Of a DNA stretch of 64,000 bases, positions 41,401 through 51,337 are shown in pieces. The stretch comes from Protonemura montana (Eukaryota; Arthropoda; Insecta; Plecoptera; Nemouridae), in contig OX387602.1 in assembly GCA_947568835.1 (NCBI GenBank), positions 6,728,570-6,792,569 of the forward strand. The letters run 5' to 3'. The notes under the pieces were generated by a model. The model did no database searches and had not been told where the DNA came from. It saw nothing but the letters and a program-made list of their open reading frames with translations. Every line of letters starts with the position of its first letter. Positions within the stretch are counted from its first letter, which is position 1. A program made the position numbers and the translations under genes.

Positions 41401-43148
41401 AGCTGGTAGAAAGGACACAAGGTTTTTTAATGAACAACCGGACGAATAGCTTGTGGAGCATGGAAACGAGAACAATAAGTATCACAAATCACAATAGAAT
41501 AATTTGCAAAACAGGGCTAGATGCCTCGACCACTTCGTTATACCTCATGTTTGTACTGAACATTTCCCCAGCTTAGTTGTTTTATTCGTTCAAATTTCCT
41601 CGTGCACCTACCACAATTGTAACGGAAATCAAAATGTGTTCTGATTGTATTTTTTTTCCACAGGAAAAAGTTCCTCCTGTACAAAGAAATCTCGGGCTTG
41701 AAGTGGGACTTTACGTGCCCAGAAGATGAAATGCGAGGATGTATCCTTTTCTTTGCGAACTTGTGCGACCTTCTTTCCTCCATACCAGCCTTTTGACACT
41801 CTTACTATTCATCTTTATTTTACGTTAGGTATGTTTTAATTTATGGATTATTGATGTCTTTTGTTTTTAAAAACATATACTTATATTATTGCTAGCCCAT
41901 TTTGGGTGACGATAACATCTCCCCACTGAAATTTCGTGATACATTTTGGTAGTTAGATCCGTAGGGTGTTGATTTTTTTTAGTTGCATCCATGACGACAG
42001 TGGTTTTACTGAATTTTGGTATACTTCCATGCAAAAGTAAGAACACATAATTTGCATGCCAACGTAACCACAACAGGTTCACTTTCCTATAATTTGTTTG
42101 AAAAATATTTAAAAAGTTAGTAATAACGAAGAACAGATTCATATATTAAAATAGAAAATAACAGCTCCCCTGTCTCCAGGATTTAAGTAAAATTGAAAGT
42201 TTAGTTTTTAAAATATAGAGATCAAGGATGCCGTAAAGCCAAGAAGTGCCTCAAATTTCTAATCCAGCAATAGGTTTTAAAACTTTATCCATAAGACTGT
42301 TGATCTATCTCTATCAGGGATACACTACCATGAAGTTGATGAGAACTTCATTCTGGTTCTTCATAAATTATTGAGAGCTACATTATTGGACATTTTGTTC
42401 AAGTGAATTAGATAAATTTAAATTGCAGATTTTTTTAAAAATTATATCTGTGTGTAGGCCTACGGCATTTTGAATAGTTTCAAATAAGTTTTGCCGTACA
42501 AAGACAGCAGAGGTGGTGTAGGACGACCTACGTATTGCACTTCAATTTCTTAGAGCTAAAGCACCTAAAGGTTATTTTTTATCAAATCTGTGCACTTTGG
42601 GTTACAAACAGGGCTAAAAATAGCAATCTTGTTAGCTTCATTTTTTAAAGCATAGTTAGGACAGCTAGACATATATGGATAAAAAAAAAAAAAAAAATCC
42701 ACTGGAGCCCCACTGAACTTAATAAAGGGCCACACTTGCCAATTGTTGATCCATACAAAAAAATACGAATAATAACAGACATAAAATTACGGTTTATTAA
42801 GTATTTTGTAGGACTTTCAGTCGAGTTCCTTACTACATGAAAGGTATTTCACCTTTTCTCTGAAATATCATTAACCAGCAACAAAAAAGACAAAATGTGC
42901 TTCAAAACTAAATAATGAAGAAAAAAAAATATCCTAGAAAAGAACCTTCCTTTGCTATTGAATTTTGAGTACCTTTTCTCAAAAAGTTAACCAAATATAT
43001 TTGTAGAAATGATGTGATCCTTTATTCACACTGGCCAGATGTGAGGAACAAGAGGGCTGGGACGACTATGTACTTTAACCTGACTGGGAAACCGTTGGAG
43101 AAGGTGTGGGAACTATTGAAAGAAGCCAGCCATGAAGAGTGGCCGTAA
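38417..43148 (+). CDS. SPC24: Spc24, outer kinetochore Ndc80 complex subunit, four coding exons, 207 aa
   Basis: Spc24 pairs with Spc25 in the Ndc80 complex, which links kinetochores to microtubules; the C-terminal globular end binds the inner kinetochore. Exons: 38417-38659, 39372-39496, 41664-41740 and 42970-43148. Exons 1 and 2 encode a charged, helical, coiled-coil-like region (KDLKAKTSPSERDAKILD). Exon 3 encodes FLLYKEISGLKWDFTCPED, matching the family signature LYHQVSKIEWDYEC. Exon 4 ends KVWELLKEASHEEWP, like human DYLWSLVDTEW. The exon 2-3 junction makes LKKKF in phase. The exon 3 donor GTATCCTTTT looks U12-type. Of the acceptors near exon 4, the AG at 43012-43013 creates a TAA and the AG ending at 42969 keeps the frame open, so I used 42969; this last junction is the least certain. 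The family is usually about 197 aa. Confidence 0.82.
39520..40256 (-). mobile_element. 5'-truncated jockey-like LINE, reverse transcriptase C-terminus
   Basis: A minus-strand frame from about 40254 to 39637 encodes the end of a non-LTR reverse transcriptase. It begins IIELAPITENAKFLGITLDQ, continues through KLTWKPHTDLL, then ALQYGLLFWGSS, the SRESCREHFKELQILPLP segment and a final LLM-type tail. A stop codon just upstream and the loss of all earlier domains show 5' truncation. The 3' end passes into an ATTTT/ATTGT microsatellite at 39534-39590, typical of LINE tails. It lies in SPC24 intron 2, antisense to the gene. The clade is judged from the general look of the sequence only. Confidence 0.85.
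39534..39590. repeat. ATTGT/ATTTT pentamer microsatellite
   Basis: Tandem TATTG then TTTTA-like units form the 3' tail of the antisense LINE fragment. Confidence 0.8.
40932..40949. repeat. (TC)n microsatellite
   Basis: Nine TC dinucleotides follow a short AT repeat, inside SPC24 intron 2. Confidence 0.85.
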
Positions 43149-43739
43149 ATCGGGAAGACCGGCGACGAGGAAAACTGCATTCAAGGAAGCAGTAATATTT
43201 AAGTTTCATTATATAAATATAGATAGTTTAGGAATGATGCTGAAAATGATCAGAACAATATCTGAATAATCTGAACAAACACAATATTTAAAGATCACAA
43301 AAACTGGTTTTATATCCTCAGCAGTATTATGTAAGCTGTATTCTTATAATTCTGCCATACAGGTTTATGGTCCTGGCAATGTCTGCACCAATGCAGTGGA
43401 AACATTTGCACCAGCTAAGGTCATACATAGGACCATAATTAAATCCTTACAGAGCAAATCCTTCAACACTTTCATCATCAAACCATGGCTAAACCTCTTT
43501 GCCTTACCAATTTAATATAGTCAAAAGCAAATGTTTGTGTAGAAATTTCTATGTTTATAAAAAAATAATTTGTAAAAATAATTACAGTCTTTTATATATG
43601 TATAAAATAATTCCTTAAATCGATGCGTCCATCCTAAAATATCTTGAAATGTTCTAACTCACTTTCAAAGTGAGTCTAGACTAGAATACCCATATAAACT
43701 TGAGAAGTATATTGAAGTATTTTTAATTTTTATTTGTTC
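43149..43739. other. Convergent 3' gap between SPC24 and LDAF1
   Basis: AT-rich sequence with no open frame of note. Both 3' UTRs must end here. No single AATAAA stands out for SPC24. Confidence 0.5.
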
Positions 43740-45209
43740 TTATCTTAATCCGTCCTGTAGGTCAAAAAATTCTGTATATCCATAGTAAACAACGGATGCT
43801 ATGGCAGTCATCGCCAACATGACAATCAGCATTGCCACTATGAACCCGAAAAGCATTACAGAACCAATTGCAAGAATTGTACCTGAAACAGAAACAAACA
43901 TCGTTGAGAATTTCAGCTTTCAAACAGACCAAATAAAACCTTAATTCCCACGTTGTAGGATTGTTTACACATCCTGTGAGAGGGACAAACATGCAGTTTT
44001 TTTATAAAAATCACAGATAAAATAATAAATAAAAAAGGGTGATAGGGTATATAAAACTACCAAGGCAAGACAAAAAATGCTATGCATTGTTTTTTTTTTT
44101 GGAAGACAGATGAAATAGCTTGAGTGCATACATTTTAGGCTGTGAGATTTCCTGAAAATAGCCTTAAACATTTTCTACTTATATTTAGCACCACGGGCGA
44201 TATATGAATATCACACAGAACTTTTGGCAAATAGAGACTTAAAAAGGCTTGAAATGTGTGAAGCTCAGAGATTACAGAATGCTAGAAGCATTTTTTGGCA
44301 TTGCAGGAAAAATATATACTCTTAACACCAATTGCTGTGTCCCTGGCAACTTTCAAAGTTGGGACCCTTTCTATAGCAGTGTAAATGCTAGCCGCCCCCA
44401 AATAACATAAAAATTCTATGGAAAACTCGAACATGGGTCTATACTCAAGAACATGGTTAAATAAATACCCCATTTTTAAACAAGTGCTGAAAATATTGCG
44501 CATAAATATTTTATACGATACAACTACGTATACAACTACGCAGTCCGTAAAAAAACTAAATGATACATTTTTATCCTATTTCATGAAATTCTTCCGTAAC
44601 AATTCAAAAACTTCACGTGACACGGGTTTCCAAATGGCCAGGCGGGACTTTCCCGAGCAGATCGGGACACCTAGCAACCCTAGCCCTGTCATTTTAAAAC
44701 ACCAGGTCAGTTTGAATGACTATTAAATCAATTGTTTCACATTTTATTAAAGTTACCAAAAGTTACCTTCTATGAGTAGAAATGCTGTAAACGTCACCAA
44801 AACTGATACAACGGCAAACACAATGAAAAATATAATCGGTAGTGTACAGGACACGAGCATTGCAACAGTAAATAGTGCTGTCAGTGGATGACTAGCAAAA
44901 TATGAAAGGACATTATCAAAGCTGTCTCCAGTGCCCATGTCATCGGATATTCTTCGGAGATTTCCAACAAATTCAGTTCCTGGGGAAAAGAAGTAATTTT
45001 TGTTTACACTGGTTTTCTTGGAATTTAGATTGATTGCTAATAGGACATGCTTTGCACCAGGTCATTGAAGTTTAAGGTTAGGTTTTGTACATAATTGTTA
45101 GTGTCACTAAAATGTATCCCTACATACCTAAATTGCTGCTTTTATGAATTATCTGCTTGATTCTATCTCCAAACTCCATTGTATCGGCCCCATTGCTACC
45201 TTCAGGCAT
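43740..45209 (-). CDS. LDAF1: LDAF1/promethin-like lipid droplet protein, three exons, 147 aa
   Basis: LDAF1 (promethin, TMEM159) works with seipin at ER sites where lipid droplets form. Exons: 45209-45128, 44979-44767 and 43882-43740, all GT-AG and all phase 1. The N-terminus starts MPEGSNGADTMEFGDRIKQI. The middle exon carries GNLRRISDDMGTGDSFDN and then SHPLTALFTVAMLVSCTLP followed by a long hydrophobic run ending LLIEG, the hallmark ...SHPFLAF...LLEG pattern of the human protein. The last exon adds a second hydrophobic segment (IVAMLIVMLAMTAIASVV) and a short polar tail ending FFDLQDGLR. Human LDAF1 is about 161 aa. The two hydrophobic blocks would form membrane hairpins. The assignment rests on pattern similarity, so a more distant promethin-fold protein remains possible. 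Confidence 0.75.
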
Positions 45210-45478
45210 TCTTATTGACGCAATGGCAGATTTTTGGTTTTTAATTTCACTGGCTTGCCAGACAGACTGCTTATAGCTTTCTTATAGCTATGCTTACTTA
45301 TAGCCTACTGCACTTTCTCCTACAATGCTGAAGGAGATTACTTTTCTGTAAAACTAAGAAAAAAATCCACTTTAAATATATCCATCCCATGAAATCATGA
45401 AAAATGAAAGACTGAAAATCTACTAACAAGTGCTATTAGAAAAAAATGCGAAGGCATGTTATATTAGAGCATCATAAC

Positions 45479-45583
45479 CGTCTCAAAAATTGAAGCCCAA
45501 ATGGGGACACGAACTCCGATCTCCACCTATAGCGGGTGATGCTCTAACCCATTGAGCTAGTTGGACACCGGCTTTTTGAGACG
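45479..45583 (-). mobile_element. tRNA-like SINE relic bounded by an inverted repeat
   Basis: On the minus strand a tRNA-like segment has a box A-like D arm (TAGCTCAATGGG), an anticodon arm (CACC/GGTG around CGCTATA) and a box B-like T arm (AGTTCGTGTCC). The acceptor arms do not pair, position 33 is G rather than T, and the T stem has mismatches, so this is not a working tRNA. It is bounded by an 11-base inverted repeat, CGTCTCAAAAA at 45479-45489 and its complement at 45573-45583. I infer a tRNA-derived SINE. Confidence 0.6.
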
Positions 45584-46449
45584 ATTTTAGTGTATTTGAT
45601 GAGAATGTCAGCTCTCCAAGGAGTAGAACCAAAAGGCTGTGAAAACTCACAGTTACTCTGATTCTAGTGACGCTGTACCACGTCACAACCTGTCAATCTT
45701 GAGTAACTCCAATTTGACATTGGATGGGTATGACTTAGCAAGTACCTCAGAAGATAACTGCCAACTGGCAGCTATCTCCATGGCGCAGTATATTTAAGTC
45801 TATCGATCACCCCAGTAACGGACAAGAACAACTTTAATTTGGAATTCTGCATCCAAAGGTCATTTAATAGCCAAGATTCATAGCAGTGTCAGTGTGTGGA
45901 GATGATCCACTAAATATACATTTTATGCATGTTTTTATGTACTAGTATCTGTATATACCAGTATCTTTGGTAGGTACTAACCATCCTCCTGGATCACTTG
46001 CAATGTAAGTTGCAGAACACCTATACAAATTTTAATTCAGATCAACCACATTTTTAAAACCTATAGGTTGATAGGTTCTTTGTTTCCAAATTCTTTGAGG
46101 GTGCAAAAAGTACCAAAAATCAAGTGGCTGGTAACTGCATTATTTACATGCTTAGTGTAGAAAATTTGGTTTTATGTTCTTTTGCTTTTGTCCAAGAGCC
46201 AATATTAAATCGTGGAACGTAAACAAGACAGTTGTCAAAAGGTTATACCTTCGAGAAAATAATACGGTATTATTTTCTCTAAGGTTATACCTCGCTCACA
46301 ATCCGCCATTTCAACTCAGTAGGTTGCATTTCCTCTTTCCGTTTCCAGAGTTGATCAATTTCATTCTTTTATTCCTATAGACTATGCACAGTAGCTATAT
46401 TCTTTACATATATTTATTTTTTCTTGCTTTTTTGCTCCAGGTTAAAAAC
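45584..46449. other. Intergenic AT-rich sequence upstream of LDAF1
   Basis: No recognisable coding or RNA feature apart from what may be the rest of the SINE next to the tRNA-like segment. Confidence 0.45.
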
Positions 46450-47338
46450 GAGATTAACTTCATGATGGTTTTTAGACTCATGTCTACTTGATTTATCCTT
46501 AGCACAAGTTTTTAGAAAAACTATTTGAACTAGGTTTTGAATGCTAAGTAAAGGGCTACTAAATTTCCCGACGTTTCGTAACATAAACTAGTTACTTCTT
46601 CAGAGGTTTGAGCAGTCCTGACAATTTTCCAATAACAAAAGAACCACATAAAATTAGAACAATTACCTAGTTCGAGCATCCTAAATACATCTAAACAAAA
46701 TAATCAGGGTCAATAACTTAAAAACTAATGTATTATGTATTTTCTGAAATAAGAACTCGAACACATTGGCGTTTTTTAACTAACTAATTATGTGTATGGA
46801 AAAAACACAAATTTTTCGAGGTTGTCCTAACGTTATGTGATACAATCAAAATTTCCTTATTCATTACGTTTAGTTCTTAATCTACCTATCCAAATATTTT
46901 CTTCTGGATTCTTTGTGCTGATTTCTTCCGTCTCCTCACTGATATTCTCTATTCTATTTTTCTGTTGTAAAATTGTTCCTCATGCTCTATCTAGTTGAAA
47001 ACTATCGTCTCTATTGAAGTTATTGGGTTGTTTTTTAATTTCTATTGCTTCTCTGACTTTTCTAGTGAATTTCCTATCATCTCGACGTAAAATCCTTACC
47101 GTGTCTATTTTAATGTGGTGTTGAAACTCATTTCCGTGTTCTGCACAAGCTGATTGATTTAAGTGTCTTTGTTTTTCCCCAACACTGCTTGATTGTTTTG
47201 TTATCGGAAAATTGTCAGGACTGCTCAAACCTCTGAAGAAGTAACTAGTATATGTTACGAAACGTCGGGAAATTTAGTAGCCCTTTACTTAGCATTCAAA
47301 ACCCAGTTCAAATAGTTTTTCTAAAGAGATTAACTTCA
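46450..47338 (-). mobile_element. Truncated Penelope-like retroelement with inverted arms and 13-bp target duplication
   Basis: A 13-base direct repeat, GAGATTAACTTCA, flanks the element at 46450-46462 and 47326-47338. Inside are two near-identical inverted arms of 130 bases (46511-46640 and 47196-47325). Between them the minus strand encodes a protein end with SACAEHGNEF, VREAIEIKKQPNNFNRDDSF and a stop at 46980, which matches the C-terminus of the Penelope reverse transcriptase/GIY-YIG polyprotein. A 48-base tail (46463-46510) lies outside the left arm. The layout fits a 5'-truncated Penelope insertion with an inverted terminal repeat copy. Each arm has a hammerhead-like core, CTGAAGA...GTAAC...GTTAC-GAAAC-GTC, known from this group. 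The copy is dead. Confidence 0.82.
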
Positions 47339-48959
47339 CTTTGAAAGAAAAAGTATTTTATTGCCCCCTTGAAAAGGGTCATACAATTTCAACAATTCTC
47401 CGAGTCCATAGCATTTACATAGTTCAATTAAGATTTATATACTTTTGAAGCAGAACGTAATGCATATTTAATGTTCCTGTATTGGCTTGAGAGCCACTAA
47501 TGAAACACAAATAAATAACATCTCTTCATTGGGTTACCACCTAACAAGTATCTCTAAATGATACCAGTTCACTACACGTTGCTGCTACTGGGAATAATGG
47601 TGCATGCTTTCTGGTCCTCCGGGCTCACAATTTAACAAAACTGCATTTTATTAATGGCATTATCAATTCATTCTGAAATTTAGCAACATATTTTTACAAT
47701 CATTTTAGTAAACAATTTTTACAGGAATATCTTTATCGTAGATAAATATGATCATTGATCACTGTTCAAGGCTTACCAAGTACTGATAATTTACATTGAG
47801 GAAGGCACTGTAATAGATACTTAAAAAATATAGCTAAGCATTAAATATTATTTTAACAATAGTATTATATTACAAATTAAAATCATCATAAAATATATCC
47901 ATTGACGGTTAAAAAACAACCTGCGATGTACAATATTAAGTCTGTTGCACAATATATAAATTTGACACTTAAATAATGTAACCAATATGATACTTGTCGA
48001 TATCACTTCGCAAAAATCACGAATTCCAACAACGAGTAATAACATGAGAATAGAGATTCTAAAAAGAGTTCTGATATTTGTCAGACGAAGAGTATTTTTT
48101 GCTGCAGTATCACGCCACAAACTGTGACAATATGAAAGGCAAACAAGGTTTTGCCAAGTTATATTATTGTGCAATCATTATTAACATTGTAAGAGCTTCC
48201 TTTGGGATCGCAAAATCAGTTTTATTTTTGTAAGATTCTTTTTATCAAAAACTATTATTATAATAACCAGCTACGACAGTGAATATTAAATGTGGGAAGA
48301 CCAAGAGTAGGCTGTTAAAGCAGTCACATACAACAACGTGATCCGATAAACTCTGTCCAAAGCAGTAACATTTTCATCTTCAAGTCTAAGAATAAAATAA
48401 TAATATAGCTTTCTGCCGGCTTCCGTGTTATTGGTATACAATTCTATAGTGTGAGGAGCCTACAAATACTTATTGTCTTTTGGTATTGAAAGAAATATGG
48501 TAGCTACCTGTAACATCCAGATCAGCACCTTGATATGAAGGTGATGAAGTTATTGTACCAGCCTAGATACGACAAATTGAGCATTGGCAGATTGATAATT
48601 CACTTGAATTCCTAACATTTTCTTGATTTATATTGAAGACTAAATTTGTTTATGTACATTTGTTGCATTGCTGTAAAGTTCTGCTTCATTCAAAGCCAGC
48701 TGGCAATAAACATTAATAATTGAACCCACAACAAGATGAATTTAGTAAAACCATTGAAAGTGACTGTGTCACGGATAATGTGATTAAGTCAGAAATACAA
48801 CGTTGCCCACCAGCTGTCTTTAAATGGAGTAGGTACTGAGCATTTCATGAAACTAGAAACATTAACAATGGTAATACAGCAGCCACGTCTGAACACGATA
48901 GCAAATAGCTGCATTTAAATTAATGAATTGATTATATTTAATGAAGTAGATCACTCTTT
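47339..48959. other. Intergenic sequence / likely GNA13 3' UTR
   Basis: AT-rich and without convincing coding frames. Part of it should be the 3' UTR of GNA13, which ends at 48960 on the minus strand. I found no clear conserved element. Confidence 0.45.
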
Positions 48960-50313
48960 TTACTGCAACATTAGAGATTCTAGATTTCGAGTTAAAATTG
49001 TGTCTTTAACGGCATTAAAAACTACCTTGATATTCTCTGTGTCCACTGCAGTTGTGAAGTGATGAAAAAGAGATTTATGAGGGTCTCTTTTTACCCCCGT
49101 AAATAATGAAAGAATATAAATTTGTACATCAGTCAAACTCCGAGGATTGCCTACAAATTTTGGGAAGTATGTGACGATGTTTGTTTCTTCTAGTCTCACT
49201 TTTTCAGCAAGAAGGTCTGTTTTGTTCAGGAATAATATTATGGATACACCTCTAAAGACTACGTTGTTGACGATGGTGTCAAATATGTTGCATGATTCTT
49301 CCAACCTGTTTGTGCGCCTGGAAAGACAAAGCATAGGTTAGATAATTGATATTCCGAACTAACAACGTAATCTTGCTAAGGTGGTTAACCTTAGCTAAGC
49401 CTGTTGTGGAAGGTATTGAATGCACGTGAAATAGGAATTAACTCACCTATCTTCAACGATCACTTGATCAAACTCAGATGATGAAACAAGGAATAAGATT
49501 GATGTAACACAATCAAAGCATTGGAACCATTTTTGCCTTTGAGATCTCTGTCCGCCAACGTCAACAAATCTGAATGGGATATTATTTATCGGTATCACAA
49601 ACTCTGAGATTCCTTTGGTTGCTTTGCGAGCGTGTAAAATATCTTGATGCGAAGGTACATATTCAGGCCGAGCAATTCTCTCTAAATTGTCGAGAAAATA
49701 TTGTACCGAGTCACTCTGAAACACGAGAGAAGCAAGTGTCATTGGCATGCGGCATCCATCCTACAGCTGTTATTTTGGCACAGATACAATAGAACATAGC
49801 TGCTGCATTACTAATTCTCAAAAATATACTCACAAGTTGGAACTCTCGTCTTCTGTCATAGGCTCTTTTAATACCGGCATCATTCCAAAGGCTATAAAGG
49901 GCAGGGGCAAAATGCAAGAAAAGTCGAATGTCCAGCATCATACTGTTTTCAAAATTTAGAATGTGCTTTCCAAGTTCAGAATTCTTCGGATTTTCCCAGG
50001 GAATAAAAAGTTTGTCACGAGCATCAACCAAAACCTTCATGCCTTTCACAATGTTTTGATAGATAAGATTCTGATATTCTCGCACAAGCTCGGGTTCAAA
50101 CTTCACACCGTGAATTATTCGCATTTGCTTGAGAAACGTAGATTTGCCACTCTCACCAGCACCAAGTAACAACAGTTTCACCTGTCTGCGAAACGATTGC
50201 CTGTCTTTCTCCAGTACTCTGTCAATTTCATGACTCTTGTGTCTCTGCTCGATTTCTTCTGGACTGAACTTAAATCGCAAACAGAACGCACACGACCACA
50301 TTACTGGAGCCAT
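48960..50313 (-). CDS. GNA13: G protein alpha subunit, G12/13 class (concertina-like), three exons, 368 aa
   Basis: A heterotrimeric G protein alpha subunit; the G12/13 class activates RhoGEFs, and the fly member concertina drives apical constriction. Exons: 50313-49834, 49715-49447 and 49317-48960. Start MAPVMW has a good Kozak context (AAGATGG); an in-frame ATG at 50364 would add 17 residues. Motifs in order: Cys8 and Cys11 near the N-terminus (likely palmitoylation), P-loop GAGESGKST at 51-59, switch I region with RKATKG, switch [18 protein letters not shown] (FLNKTDLL) and TTAVDT in the base-contact loop. The end [14 protein letters not shown] matches the G12/13 C-terminus (human Galpha13 ...NLKQLMLQ), which separates it from the Gs, Gi and Gq classes. 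Human Galpha13 is 377 aa. It is divergent from VPS35L. Confidence 0.95.
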
Positions 50314-51337
50314 CTTATTCTCTCCTCGCCACTCACCAGCCACAGAAGCTGCCTGTTGCTGCACTATCTTGTCCCTTTCCCGTCTGATGCCTCACCCTCG
50401 TCTACGTGACGTCACATATCATATGATTTGTCATCAGACGAGGGCTTATTTGAAATAGGTGAATGCCGTTTCGGTTTTCACACGTACGCCTGTAGATGCA
50501 TGCACTATCAATTTGTTGGCGTTCACCGTTGAAATTGATCCAATTTGGGAGTGCGATAGTAAATGATAGAGATTTAATTTAAGATCGAGTTACTTAGACG
50601 CATACGGAATAACTGGATGATGAGTCATACCATTGTAGAATATATTATTACTAAACATGTTCTTTACAGGTGTAATCGATGATCGTTGACCCCTGGTTTT
50701 TAAATGAAGTAAGTTTTATTTTAGCTCCTAGGACTGTCATAAAGTTTTCATTTTCTGGAATGCATAAGTGAGATCACTTCAGAGTTGTTAGACACCAACT
50801 CAGTTCTCTCGTCTCACTATTAGCGTGTCATGCTAAAAGTACTTCCAGTATTGCAGGACCACACATCCGCAACGTGATTGATAACAGTAGAGGATAAATT
50901 GATTAAATTAGCATCACAAGTTTGACCTGTCTGCGTTTCGATGCCAGGGTCAAAGTCATTAAAATAAATGTAATCCAACAAGATTTTAAATTCTTACTTA
51001 AACACGAGTTTCAATTTGTACTCGACAATACTGTCTCTAGTAATAAATAAGAGCTGGATGATATAAAGATGACGTAATTGTAAGATGTTTTATCAACAAG
51101 ATTTATTGTGAAGGTCCAATGTATTAATTGACGAAATATTTGGCTAGGAGCGGGGTATGCAGCCTGAAGAGCAGCTAAGTATATAAAGTTGCATGCTGTA
51201 TGGAACACACATGACACTTGTCGGAGCGTAGCCCCTCATAACCTCTTTGCTGTCAGATTTGCTTGTGCTAGATTCTTCGTTTTCAAAAATTATGTTTTGT
51301 GGTTTGATTTAACAATCAATTACTTACATTTTCAAAA
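50314..51337. promoter_or_regulatory. Head-to-head promoter region, GNA13 / VPS35L, with a CRE palindrome
   Basis: About 1.0 kb separates the two divergent starts. A perfect CRE, TGACGTCA, lies at 50407-50414, 94 bases upstream of the GNA13 start. It sits in the loop of an inverted repeat with arms CCCTCGTCT (50395-50403) and AGACGAGGG (50436-50444). The rest is AT-rich. Confidence 0.5.

Noticed and set aside
45486..45571. Functional suppressor tRNA with CTA anticodon
   Set aside because: The acceptor stem does not pair, T33 is missing and the T stem is mismatched.
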